From positions 434,001 to 498,000 of the forward strand of contig DASYBM010000004.1 of assembly GCA_036500765.1 (NCBI GenBank): a stretch of 64,000 nucleotides of DNA, in the 5' to 3' direction. The notes beneath the pieces were generated by a model that saw only the letters and a list, made by a program, of their open reading frames with translations, ran no database searches and was not told the origin of the DNA. Made by a program: the position numbers and the translations under genes. The stretch comes from Candidatus Sulfotelmatobacter sp. (GTDB lineage Bacteria; Acidobacteriota; Terriglobia; Terriglobales; Acidobacteriaceae). Positions 27,460 through 35,445 of the stretch are shown here, piece by piece (position 1 is the stretch's first letter; every line of letters starts with the position of its first letter).

Positions 27460-28380
27460 ATGTCGCAGAATAACGGCACTAACACTTCTCTCCGCCTCAA
27501 GACCGGCCTCGCCGAAATGCTCAAAGGCGGCGTCATCATGGACGTCACCAACGCCGAGCAGGCCACCATTGCCGAACGCGCCGGCGCCGTCGCCGTCATG
27601 GCCCTCGAACGCGTGCCCGCGCAAATCCGCGCCGAAGGCGGCGTTGCCCGCATGGCGAGCCCTAAAAAGATTCGCGAGATCATGGCCGCCGTCTCCATCC
27701 CGGTCATGGCCAAGTGCCGCATCGGACATTTTGCCGAAGCCCAAATCTTGCAGGAACTCGGCGTCGACTACATCGACGAATCCGAAGTCCTCACCCCCGC
27801 CGACGAAGCCCATCACGTCGACAAGCACGCCTTCAAAGTTCCGTTCGTGTGCGGCGCGCGCAATCTCGGCGAAGCCCTGCGCCGCATCGCCGAAGGTGCA
27901 GCCATGATCCGCACCAAAGGCGAAGCCGGCACCGGCGACGTAGTCCACGCCGTGAAACACATCCGCCAGATTGTTCAAGAGATGAAAATTCTCACCGTGC
28001 TCGGCGAAGAAGAACTCTACGCCAAAGCCAAAGAGCACGCCGCGCCGTATGAACTAGTGAAGATCGTAGCCAAAGCAGGGAAGCTGCCGGTCCCAAATTT
28101 CTCGGCCGGAGGCATCGCCACCCCCGCCGACGCCGCCCTCGTCATGCAACTCGGCGCCGAAGCCGTCTTTGTCGGCAGCGGCATCTTCATGAAAGACAGC
28201 ACGACGTTCGCCGACCCCATCGAAGCCGAAAAACGCGCCAAAGCCATCGTCAAAGCCGCGACGCACTTCAACGACCCTAAAGTATTACTTGAAGTTAGCG
28301 AGGACCTGACCGGAGCCATGAAAGGGCTGGCCGTGGCCGGGCTGGATGAGGCACAGATGCTGCAAACCAGAGGGTGGTAG
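27460..28380 (+). CDS. pdxS: Pyridoxal 5'-phosphate synthase subunit PdxS
   Basis: A 306-residue TIM-barrel PLP synthase. Together with PdxT it makes PLP from ribose 5-phosphate, glyceraldehyde 3-phosphate and glutamine-derived ammonia (DXP-independent route). Family hallmarks: [13 protein letters not shown] with the catalytic Asp, MAKCRIGHF with the first catalytic Lys, [12 protein letters not shown] with the second Lys, and the C-terminal FVGSGIF phosphate site. Normal length. pdxT normally follows directly; here it is 2.5 kb downstream beyond an inserted cassette. Confidence 0.97.
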   Translation: MSQNNGTNTSLRLKTGLAEMLKGGVIMDVTNAEQATIAERAGAVAVMALERVPAQIRAEGGVARMASPKKIREIMAAVSIPVMAKCRIGHFAEAQILQELGVDYIDESEVLTPADEAHHVDKHAFKVPFVCGARNLGEALRRIAEGAAMIRTKGEAGTGDVVHAVKHIRQIVQEMKILTVLGEEELYAKAKEHAAPYELVKIVAKAGKLPVPNFSAGGIATPADAALVMQLGAEAVFVGSGIFMKDSTTFADPIEAEKRAKAIVKAATHFNDPKVLLEVSEDLTGAMKGLAVAGLDEAQMLQTRGW

Positions 28381-28435
28381 AGGTCAGGGACAACCTTGAA
28401 ATCCTATTAGCTGCGTCACCCGAGGGCGAGTGCTC

Positions 28436-29611
28436 ATGATTAACCGAATCCGAATACAGAATTTTAAGTCCCTCAAAAACGTGGACATGGAGCTAGGGCT
28501 CACGAATGTGTTGGTAGGCCCCAACATGTCGGGCAAGAGCAACTTCATCGACGTCTTCAAGTTCATCAGGGATTTGATCGTCCCAGGTGCAGGGATTCAA
28601 GGACTCGGTAATGCTATCGCGAAGAGAAATGGATTTCAGGAGGTCGCATGGAAGGGAGAAGAGTCCAACCTGATCTCATTTACTTTGGACGGCACTGTGC
28701 CAAAAGAAGATGGGCAATTACTTAAATGGTCCTATCATCTGGAGATTCTCGGTGAGAGGCGTTACGGCTATACCAGCGTGCAGCGTGAGGAACTCACTCT
28801 TTTCAAGCCGGATGGTCCAATCCCTCTAATTACTAGTGAGCAAGGACACCGAATACTTAACGATTCGAACCACGCAAGCATAAGTCAGATTCACGACACA
28901 AGTAGACTTGCGTTGGAGTATGAGTTCCCTGATTGGGAAGGGAATACAATTCGCGCCTCGATTGCATCATGGCGTTTCTATCGTTTGATTCCGCCACTTA
29001 TGCGACAGGCAAATCCATCGGCCGCTGCGCAGGTCTTGTCGGAATCCGGCGACAACCTAGCATCATGGCTGCTTTTGCTGCAGACTCGTCACGGCGAGCA
29101 ATTCCGAAGGATCGTCTCGGTCTGCAGGGAAGTCTTTCCTGATCTGCAGGAGGTTTTATCTTGGCCGACGCAGCAGTCGACTGTGTACCTTGCGTCGCGC
29201 GAGAAATACCTCAAGTCTCCGATGACGGTCTGGCAGATGTCTGATGGCGAACTGTCATTCATCGCATTGCTTTCGCTGGTGTTTGCTCCTGTAGAACTAG
29301 GTTCAGCCTTGTACTGCGTGGAGGAACCAGAGAATTTCCTCCACCCACGTTTATTGACGGTCTTGGCTGAACTACTCAAGCAGGTGCAGATTGAACTTGG
29401 ATCAGAAAAATCAGCCCAATTGGTAATATCCACCCATTCACCACAGCTAATCGATAGGGTTTCCATCGACAATCTTGTGTTGTTTCGTCGTGAACAGGGA
29501 GCAACCGCCTCCATGCGTCTGCGTAACAATGAACACTTCCGGAAACTCATCGAGTCCGGTGAAATAGGATTAGGCGAACTGTATTACTCGGGGGCCCTTG
29601 CCCGTGCCTAG
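28436..29611 (+). CDS. AAA/ABC-type ATPase (RecF/OLD-like), likely defence-associated
   Basis: A 391-residue SMC-like ATPase: Walker A GPNMSGKSN (after NFKSLKNV), ABC signature MSDGELSFIALL, Walker B LYCVEEPENFLHP and H-loop ISTHSPQLID. It is a single compact head without a long coiled coil, resembling AAA_15/AAA_21 ATPases of two-gene defence systems. The gene overlaps the following small gene by 14 bases, so they are translated together. I use the ATG at 28436 rather than the GTG at 28430. The gene looks AT-richer than its neighbours, and it splits pdxS from pdxT, both pointing to acquisition by transfer. Defence function is inferred. Confidence 0.88.
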   Translation: MINRIRIQNFKSLKNVDMELGLTNVLVGPNMSGKSNFIDVFKFIRDLIVPGAGIQGLGNAIAKRNGFQEVAWKGEESNLISFTLDGTVPKEDGQLLKWSYHLEILGERRYGYTSVQREELTLFKPDGPIPLITSEQGHRILNDSNHASISQIHDTSRLALEYEFPDWEGNTIRASIASWRFYRLIPPLMRQANPSAAAQVLSESGDNLASWLLLLQTRHGEQFRRIVSVCREVFPDLQEVLSWPTQQSTVYLASREKYLKSPMTVWQMSDGELSFIALLSLVFAPVELGSALYCVEEPENFLHPRLLTVLAELLKQVQIELGSEKSAQLVISTHSPQLIDRVSIDNLVLFRREQGATASMRLRNNEHFRKLIESGEIGLGELYYSGALARA

Positions 29612-30164
29612 TTATGGGCTGATCGTCGAGGGCATCTATGACATACCGGTGTACGAAGCACTGACGCTTCGATTAGATTCTCCAGACGCGCGTTTCTTTA
29701 GCCTCGAATGTGGGGGCGTGGGGAATCTAATGAAGCGTTTTCCAGGCCTTCTGAAATCCCTGGAGTTCATCGATGAAGGAAATCCGGTTGATAGGGCGTT
29801 AGTTATCCGTGACTGCGGCAGTCGACTGGCGTCCGATGTTGAAGCGGAAATGCGCTCGAAGATTGCGGGGCTAGATTACCGCTTTCCGCGTGGAGTCGAT
29901 GTTTGTGCTGTAAAGCAGGAAACAGAAACCTGGCTCTTGGCCGATGAGCGAGCGATATCGACGGTAGCAGATGGTCGCCTAGCCGGAACCGTCAACGGCA
30001 ATCTTGAAGACTTGATCGACCCAAAAGAACGGCTCATCAGAATCCTCTCGCGCGTAAGGCTGGATTACCTGCCGTCGACGCTCGGTTCAATCGCTCGTTG
30101 CGCGGATGTCGAGATAATGCGCTATCGACTCCCTGCGTTCAGATTGTTTGAACACAGGATCTAG
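29598..30164 (+). CDS. DUF4276/TOPRIM-like partner of the ATPase
   Basis: A 188-residue protein starting MPVPSYGLIVEGIYD, with an acidic 'EG..D' motif, then ALVIRDCG with an Asp after a hydrophobic strand, and ETETWLLAD, an order typical of DUF4276 proteins found beside AAA ATPases. In PARIS (AriA-AriB), AbiL and RloAB the partner of an ABC-type ATPase is a small TOPRIM-fold protein; this is the same logic, but the family assignment cannot be confirmed here. The motif is not a canonical DxD TOPRIM. Start overlaps the ATPase gene by 14 bases. Confidence 0.72.
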   Translation: MPVPSYGLIVEGIYDIPVYEALTLRLDSPDARFFSLECGGVGNLMKRFPGLLKSLEFIDEGNPVDRALVIRDCGSRLASDVEAEMRSKIAGLDYRFPRGVDVCAVKQETETWLLADERAISTVADGRLAGTVNGNLEDLIDPKERLIRILSRVRLDYLPSTLGSIARCADVEIMRYRLPAFRLFEHRI

Positions 30165-30185
30165 AACCGTGCAGCGGCAGCGCAG

Positions 30186-30231
30186 CCGGGTGCCCCATCC
30201 TTTCGCGCTTTTTGCGAAAGGGTAGGATTCC
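30186..30231. repeat. Family-2 palindrome (GTGCCCCATCC type), copy 3
   Basis: CCGGGTGCCCCATCCTTTCGC pairs with GCGAAAGGGTAGGAT around a GCTTTTT loop. It begins 22 bases after the stop of the ATPase-partner gene, as the other copies do relative to their genes. Confidence 0.7.
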
Positions 30232-30455
30232 ACGAACCTGAATCGCGGGCTTTTGACTTTTCCAACTGGCCAGCGCGCGATGCAGAGACGACGTCCCTTG
30301 TAACTTGGCCATGTGTCCCGGCTAGCCAATACTGAGGACGGACAGAGAGCCGCACCACGGACATTGAAATGGCCCCGGATACAGAGGGCCATTCTTTTTG
30401 CACCTGTGCCAGCCTTGAACACCGTCATAAACTGTCATATTATGAAGCCATGCCC

Positions 30456-30791
30456 ATGACCTCCCTAAACATCTCGCTTCCCGAGGCCCTGAAGGATTCG
30501 ACAGAAGGGCTTGCTGGCCGCCCTCCGCGAGCGTTCTCAGCGCCGGTGAAGAAGCGTCGGCTTATCTTCAGCGATGCGGCCGTCGCCGATATTTTGGAAC
30601 AGGCCGAATGGTACGTAGCGCAGTCCGGGCGTCCTCTAGCGCGGCGCTGGGAGAAGGCCGTCAGGTCTACCACATCGCGCGTTGTCAACCGTCCCGGCGC
30701 TGGTGCGCTCTGCTCTTTCCAGTTGCCCGAACTTAAGGGCGTGAGACGAACGGCGATCGCAGGATTTCCCAAGCATCTCCGCCACCTTTGA
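30456..30791 (+). pseudogene. Decayed ParD-ParE toxin-antitoxin remnant (fused and truncated)
   Basis: The frame begins MTSLNISLPEALKD, the start of ParD-type antitoxins, but after ~15 residues it jumps into KKRRLIFSDAAVADILEQAEW, the start of a ParE-type toxin, and continues with SGRPLARRWEKAV, RPGAGALCSF and GVRRTAIAGFPKHL before stopping at RHL. The middle and end of the antitoxin are missing and the toxin lacks its C-terminus (normally FPKHLIFYR and on). It is likely a non-functional deletion relic within the same insert as the ATPase cassette. An in-frame ATG six bases upstream (30450) also exists. Confidence 0.6.
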
Positions 30792-30926
30792 GTTTGAGTT
30801 CGCTTTTGTGACTCAAGCTGTTCCTGCCCCAATCCCTTAAAATAAAAGCTGAGGCCGCGACGCAGACGAGTAAGCAAGTATTTCCTCTGTGCTCCTTAGT
30901 GACCTCTGTGGTCAAAGGATTTTCGT

Positions 30927-31499
30927 ATGCTCATTGGTGTCCTCGCTCTGCAAGGCGACTTCGACGCCCACCGCCGCCGACTCGAAGAGTTGGGCGCTAA
31001 AGTGGTGCTCGTCAAAAAGCCCGAGCAGCTTGACGAGATCGACGGCCTCGTCATCCCCGGAGGCGAGTCCGGCACCTTCCTTAAACTCTTAGGCGAAGCC
31101 GGGTTCGAAAAGCTCAAACAGTTCGTTCATGCCAAGCCAACCTTCGGCACCTGCGCAGGCGCGATTCTTTTGGCCGCCGAAGTGGAAAATCCTCAACAAA
31201 GGGGCCTGGGCGCTCTCAACATCCGCATCCGCCGCAACGCCTACGGACGCCAGATCGACAGCTCCATCCGCGAAGGCAGGTTCCTGGCCGCGGACCATTG
31301 CGCCTCCCCGCTGGAAATGGTTTTCATCCGCGCCCCCAAAATCGAACACGTCGGCGAAGGCGTCGAGATACTCGCCACCGAAGGCGCAGACGAAGTCCCC
31401 GTCGCCGTTCGCCAGGGCCAGACCATGGCCGCAACCTTCCACCCCGAACTCTCCGACGATCCCCGACTCCATCAAGCCTTTCTCGACCTGCTGAAGTAA
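30927..31499 (+). CDS. pdxT: Pyridoxal 5'-phosphate synthase glutaminase subunit PdxT
   Basis: A 190-residue class I glutamine amidotransferase that feeds ammonia to PdxS. The Gly-rich IPGGESGTF loop, the nucleophile Cys in GTCAGAI, and the His and Glu in ATFHPELS are all present. Normal length. Its separation from pdxS by the ATPase cassette and ParDE relic is unusual, since the two are normally adjacent. The leader contains a CTCTGTG-type dispersed repeat right before the ATG. Confidence 0.96.
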   Translation: MLIGVLALQGDFDAHRRRLEELGAKVVLVKKPEQLDEIDGLVIPGGESGTFLKLLGEAGFEKLKQFVHAKPTFGTCAGAILLAAEVENPQQRGLGALNIRIRRNAYGRQIDSSIREGRFLAADHCASPLEMVFIRAPKIEHVGEGVEILATEGADEVPVAVRQGQTMAATFHPELSDDPRLHQAFLDLLK

Positions 31500-31563
31500 T
31501 CTGGCGGCCATCGCTGTCCTCCAACGTCGTTATCCGATCAAGCGTAGAAGCGGCCACGCCGAG

Positions 31564-31842
31564 ATGATCTCGATGTTCAATCTTGACGGCCCCGACAAGC
31601 TGCTGATGACCCACTACTGTGCAGTCGGTAACCAGCCCCGCATGCAAGCCAGCGTCTCGCCGGACGGTAAGACCATCACCTTCACCTACGTCGGCGCCAC
31701 TAATCTCGCGACTCCCGACGCCGGCCACATGCAGCAAATGGTGCTGACGGTTCTCGACGACAACCACCACACCGAAGATTGGATCTTCGTCGATCACGGC
31801 AAAGAGATGAAACAATTTTTTGACCTGCGCCGCAAGATGTAG
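31564..31842 (+). pseudogene. C-terminal fragment of a DUF1579-like secreted protein gene
   Basis: Translation gives ISMFNLDGPDKLLMTHYCAVGNQPRMQASV and a C-terminal WIFVDHGKEMKQFFDLRR, which look like the last ~90 residues of a DUF1579/THAP4-like heme- or lipid-binding beta-barrel family. No N-terminal part or signal peptide is present upstream, and there is no RBS before the first ATG. I treat it as a gene fragment. The stop is two bases from the REP unit that follows. Confidence 0.5.
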
Positions 31843-31844
31843 AT

Positions 31845-31962
31845 GTAGGACGGACACTCCTGCCCGTCGCCTTTGACTTTGCTCCTGACTTTGACTTTGC
31901 TTCTCTGCTAACCACGGAGACGACAACAGCAAAAGCGATGGACAAGAGTGTCCGTCCTACAC
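31845..31962. repeat. REPIN-like element B: two GTAG palindromes in inverted orientation
   Basis: The left unit (31845-31870) reads GTAG, GACGGAC, ACTCCT, GCCCGTC, GC. The right unit (31935-31962), on the other strand, reads GTAG, GACGGAC, ACTCTT, GTCCATC, GC. About 64 bases separate them. The left unit starts 2 bases after the stop of the fragment gene, and the right unit ends 12 bases before the SRPBCC start codon. Confidence 0.85.
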
Positions 31963-31974
31963 TGAGGAGAACTT

Positions 31975-32469
31975 ATGGCCACTGCAACCATCACGCCCGA
32001 CCAAAACGCCGTCATCGCCGAGATCTTCATTGCCGCGCCCCCGGCCCGCGTCTTCCAGGCCATCAGCGATCCCGCGCAACTTCCCAAATGGTGGGGACAT
32101 AGCGAGCTTTACACCCTCACCAAGCCCACCATGGACGTCCGCGTCGGCGGTAAATGGCGGAGCGACGGCGTCGAAGCCGACGGCAAATCCTTCTACGTCG
32201 AAGGCGAATATCTCGAAGTCGATCCGCCGCGCCTGCTGGTCCACACCTAGATCGGCAGCTATACCGGCCCGCTCAAAACCGTGGTCCACTGGGAACTCGA
32301 GCCACACAGCGTCCACGGATTGCATCCCAGCGGCCCGCGCAAATCCGGCACCGGAACGCTGGTGCGAGTCTGTCAGGAAGGCTTCGCCGGCAACGTGGAA
32401 TCCGCGAAAGACCACGGCGAAGGTTGGCAGCGCGTTCTCGGCTGGCTCGACGCTTTCGTAATCGGGTAG
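31975..32469 (+). pseudogene. SRPBCC (AHSA1-like) gene broken by an in-frame amber codon
   Basis: Two reading frames in the same phase, 31975-32250 and 32251-32469, form one SRPBCC/START-type protein of 164 codons: AAPPARVFQAISDPAQLPKWWG, then VEGEYLEVDPPRLLVHT, a TAG at 32248-32250, then IGSYTGPLKTVVHWEL and SGTGTLVRVCQEGF. The amber codon sits where the family usually has a Trp (LLVHTW), so TGG to TAG is the likely single change. No sign of recoding was seen. The stop codon of the full frame lies in the GTAG head of a degenerate REP unit. Confidence 0.75.
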
Positions 32470-32506
32470 GACCGTCACCCCTGTCCGTCCCCGTTGATGT
32501 TGATTA
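32466..32506. repeat. Degenerate single REP unit C
   Basis: GTAG, GACCGTC, ACCCCT, GTCCGTC, CC, then a GTTGATGTTGATT run. The stem is broken by two substitutions and no inverted partner follows. The GTAG overlaps the stop codon (32467-32469) of the SRPBCC gene. Confidence 0.6.
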
Positions 32507-32630
32507 CTGATGGTTCCGGCCAGGTTTTTCTAGGGTGATTTCCGTATGACCAGAACGAGGGAGACAAGCATCATAAGACTGCGTTGTACTGTCGCTCATC
32601 GTCCTGACGCTCAAGGAGATCTCAACCATC

Positions 32631-33824
32631 GTGCCTAGCAAATCCGACGAACGATTGAATGAGGACCAGGAAAACCGACTTCATCGCCTCGCGGCCTCGC
32701 GCCAAGGCCCAAATTCAGAGATGCCTGAAAAAGAGCTGTCACCACGCGAGCGGGAGGGGCAGTTTCAGTTGCTGGTGGAAGCTGTCCAAGATTACGCCAT
32801 CTTTATCCTTGACCCCGCCGGAAATATTAGGACCTGGAACGCTGGAGCCGAGCGCATTAAGCAATACACCGCAGCCGAAATTATCGGCAAGCACTTTTCG
32901 ATCTTCTATCCCGAAGAAGAGAAACGAAATGGAAAGCCAACCTGGGAACTGGAAGTCGCGGCCCAAAAGGGTCGGTTCGAAGACGAAGGTTGGCGCATCC
33001 GAAAAGATGGATCTCGATTTTGGGCAAATGTGATCATCACTCGACTTAGAAACAGCTCGGGCGAACTGGTCGGCTTCGGAAAGGTGACCAGAGATTTCAC
33101 CGACCGGATGGAAGCAAAGGAAGCACTGGCTAATTCTGAAAAGTCTCTTCGACAACTATCACTCCACCTTCTCAGTACGCAAGACAAAGAGCGCAAGCGA
33201 ATCGGACGCGACCTTCACGACAGCCTTGGGCAATCCTTGGCAATGCTGAAACTTAAGCTTGAGACTGTTGCATCGCTCGTCAGAACTGAACCGGAGGTTG
33301 CGACGCAGGACCTGGCTCAGTGTATTCGTCTGACCGACGATTCCATCAAAGAAGTGCGAACCGTTTCTTACCTGTTATATCCGCCTATGCTGGAAGAGAT
33401 GGGCCTGAAGTCCGCTATTCCTTGGTATTTGGGCGGATTCTCTTCTCGCAGCGGAATCAAAACCACATTCGAAGCGGAGCCGGCTTTTGCCCGCCTGGCG
33501 CCCGAAGCCGAATTGGCAATGTTTCGTGTTTTGCAAGAGAGTCTTACGAATGTCCATCGGCATTCCGGAAGTAAGACCGCTGAAGTGCGATTGCTGACGC
33601 GGGACGGAAATGCTGTTCTTGAAGTAGAGGATCAAGGAAAAGGCTTCGATCAGACCATTTTGGGTCAAGGCGGCGAGGACTGGATGGGCGCGCTAGGTGT
33701 TGGAGTGCGTGGAATGAACGAGCGCATGCGCCAATTGAGAGGAAAACTGAAAATAATTTCACGGGCAGGCGGCACGCTCGTGAGAGCGACAATTCCCGTG
33801 AGAGGTCAACCGGATGCCAAGTAA
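32631..33824 (+). CDS. PAS-domain histidine kinase (HisKA_3/NarX-like)
   Basis: A 397-residue cytosolic sensor kinase. A PAS domain (about residues 45-165: QDYAIFILDPAGNIRTWN, RIKQYTAAEIIG, RKDGSRFWANVIITRL) precedes a HisKA_3 dimer domain with the phospho-acceptor His in GRDLHDSLGQSL, then an HATPase domain with N-box LQESLTNVHRHSG, G1 EVEDQGKGF and G2 GVGVRGMNERM. No membrane helices. The PAS resembles heme/oxygen or redox-type PAS sequences only loosely, so the signal is unknown. The start is a GTG. A partner response regulator follows after 64 bases. Confidence 0.9.
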   Translation: MPSKSDERLNEDQENRLHRLAASRQGPNSEMPEKELSPREREGQFQLLVEAVQDYAIFILDPAGNIRTWNAGAERIKQYTAAEIIGKHFSIFYPEEEKRNGKPTWELEVAAQKGRFEDEGWRIRKDGSRFWANVIITRLRNSSGELVGFGKVTRDFTDRMEAKEALANSEKSLRQLSLHLLSTQDKERKRIGRDLHDSLGQSLAMLKLKLETVASLVRTEPEVATQDLAQCIRLTDDSIKEVRTVSYLLYPPMLEEMGLKSAIPWYLGGFSSRSGIKTTFEAEPAFARLAPEAELAMFRVLQESLTNVHRHSGSKTAEVRLLTRDGNAVLEVEDQGKGFDQTILGQGGEDWMGALGVGVRGMNERMRQLRGKLKIISRAGGTLVRATIPVRGQPDAK

Positions 33825-33888
33825 GTTTCGACCGCCGCTGCGATGGCGAGTTGTTGGCGGAGATTTTTAAGAAAGTTGGTTACTGCAA

Positions 33889-34383
33889 ATGCCGGCCAAG
33901 ATTTTAATTGTTGACGATCACGAAGTCGTGCGCGAGGGAATCAGAACGCTGATCACTAGGGCACGCCCCCAATGGGAAATATGCGGAGAAGCCAGCAATG
34001 CTCGTGAAGCTATCGAGCTATGCCGAAGCCTCAAGCCAGACGTTACGGTGCTGGATATCACTATGCCAGGAATGAGTGGTCTGGAAGCAGCTTCGATGAT
34101 TTGCGCGTTCGGATCCCGGGTGTTGATGTTTACGATGCATGAATCGGAACATCTTGCGATCGAAGTCGCCCAGGCCGGTGCTCAGGGATTTGTCTTAAAA
34201 TCGCAAGCGGGGAAGGATCTGATCCGGGCAATCGAACGTCTTCTCGGCGGGGGTACGTTCTTTGGCTCGGAATCCAATCCACAACAGAGTGCACCCGGCC
34301 TGCCGCCTTCCGGAACACTCGGCGGACGTTCATCGGAAGTAGCAGTTGGTTTTCTTCGGGCACTCGTCGCAGTTTCAGTTTAA
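33889..34383 (+). CDS. NarL-type response regulator, receiver domain only
   Basis: The receiver domain is complete: VDDHE with the acidic pocket, the phospho-acceptor Asp in VLDITMPG, MFTMHES with the Thr position, and FVLKSQAG with the Lys. It then ends after a Ser/Gly/Pro-rich tail at residue 164; the LuxR-type DNA-binding domain expected for partners of HisKA_3 kinases is absent. The region downstream shows no leftover HTH coding sequence in any frame that I could find, so it may be a genuine single-domain regulator or an old truncation. Confidence 0.82.
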   Translation: MPAKILIVDDHEVVREGIRTLITRARPQWEICGEASNAREAIELCRSLKPDVTVLDITMPGMSGLEAASMICAFGSRVLMFTMHESEHLAIEVAQAGAQGFVLKSQAGKDLIRAIERLLGGGTFFGSESNPQQSAPGLPPSGTLGGRSSEVAVGFLRALVAVSV

Positions 34384-34873
34384 TGCTGATCTTGTTCTTA
34401 ACCCATCTTGATGACGATGAGCACATACGACTGAACAACATCCTGCACCTAACCCTTTTGTCATTAACCCTTTTGCCATTCCGAACCCGCTCTTTGGCCG
34501 AGGAATCTGCTTTTTCGTTGGATGACCCCAAATCTTGTCAAGCCCCCAAAAGCCTTCAATTCCCCGCAACCCACACATTCGCCGAGAGAAATAAACTCTG
34601 TATTTTTTCCGGTTTACCCCTTCTAACTTGAGATAATAGTTATAGAAACAAGAAATCAACAAAGCGCAGCCTCCGGGCCGCGCTTTTCGCCTTTCTGGAC
34701 CGAACATTTTCAAGTGAAGGAGCATGAGGGCGCAGCCGAGCAGGCTGCGCCTTGTGTCTTTATGGGTAAGAACAACGGCAACCAGCAGCGGAGCGGGCCG
34801 CGAGAAACAGCAGGTTCCCCCTCGCTCCCGCCCCGCGGAATGACAAGAGCAACGGGCAGCGGAGTGACAGAGG
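34384..34873. other. Gap with repeat debris and no supported gene
   Basis: The 490-base stretch between the response regulator and RAYT remnant holds short direct repeats (TAACCCTTTTG twice), a T-rich stretch, the terminator-like hairpin at 34661-34687, and GC-rich fragments (about 34790-34870). Open frames here (for example 34714-35004) have no recognisable content. Confidence 0.5.
34661..34687 (+). terminator. Possible intrinsic terminator
   Basis: AAAGCGC pairs with GCGCTTT around a 12-base loop, followed by T. It lies 280 bases after the response regulator stop. The stem is short and the T-run brief, so support is moderate. Confidence 0.4.
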
Positions 34874-35251
34874 GTGTTCGCCCCGGGATCACAAACAGTG
34901 AGAGCGAGCCTCCTACTCTACGACAACGGGAAGCGCTACGAACTGCACGCCGCGGTGGTGATGCCAGAGCACGTACACTTGCTGCTCACGCCGCTGCGCG
35001 ATGAGCAGGGCTGGCCCTACGGTCTGCCTTCGTTCATGAAGAGTCTCAAAGGAACCTCCGCGTGCAGCGTGAACAAGCTTGTGAATGCCTGGGGCCCGGT
35101 TTGGCAGGAATAATCGTTCGACCACATCCCGCGATCGCAGCAGAGCTTCGATGCGGAACTCGAATACATTCGCCAGAATCCGGTGAGGAGAGGCTTAGTC
35201 GACAGGCCCGAAGATTATCGCTGGCTCTGGGTCAAAAAAGATCCAGTGTAG
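34874..35251 (+). pseudogene. REP-associated tyrosine transposase (RAYT, IS200-like HUH family) remnant
   Basis: The first frame (to the TAA at 35111-35113) reads GKRYELHAAVVMPEHVHLLLTP, with the HUH motif in PEHVHLLL, and SFMKSLKGT...VWQE. The same frame continues beyond the stop as SFDHIPRSQ, FDAELEYIRQNPVRRGLV, with the catalytic Tyr, to a TAG at 35249-35251. These are the two halves of a RAYT/Y1_Tnp protein. The N-terminus is missing and a nonsense codon splits the rest, so it is inactive. Its final TAG is the GTAG head of the adjacent REP unit. RAYTs process REP palindromes with a 5' GTAG. Confidence 0.82.
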
Positions 35252-35425
35252 GACGGACACTCATGTCCGTCGCCGTTGATCTTGATTTTGGTGTTGAATT
35301 TTGTTTTTGCTGTTGATTTCGCTTTAGCGGGTCACTGAGCTGAGGTCAAAACCAAGGCAAAATCAAAACCAAGGCAAAATCAAAACCAAGGTCAACTGCG
35401 ACGGACAAGAGTGTCCGTCCTACAC
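35246..35425. repeat. REPIN-like element D beside the RAYT remnant
   Basis: The left unit (about 35248-35273) reads GTAG, GACGGAC, ACTCAT, GTCCGTC, GC. The right unit (35398-35425), on the other strand, reads GTAG, GACGGAC, ACTCTT, GTCCGTC, GC, a perfect consensus. The interior contains TTGAT-type runs and a 17-bp tandem repeat (35346-35391, about 2.6 copies of TCAAAACCAAGGCAAAA). The left unit overlaps the RAYT stop codon; the right unit ends 20 bases before the miaB start. Confidence 0.88.
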
Positions 35426-35445
35426 GACCGGGTTATACTTGACGT

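Noticed and set aside
32248-32250. Amber codon as a recoding (pyrrolysine or selenocysteine-type) site
   Set aside because: No Pyl or Sec insertion context is visible and the family has Trp here; a nonsense mutation is simpler.
34714-35004. A 96-codon frame upstream of the RAYT remnant
   Set aside because: It is out of phase with the transposase and consists of repeat debris.
35111-35113. Stop codon in the transposase as programmed readthrough
   Set aside because: The N-terminus of the transposase is also missing, so decay is more likely.
35346-35391. Possible CRISPR-like array
   Set aside because: It is a 17-bp tandem repeat with no spacers, inside a REPIN; no cas genes are present.
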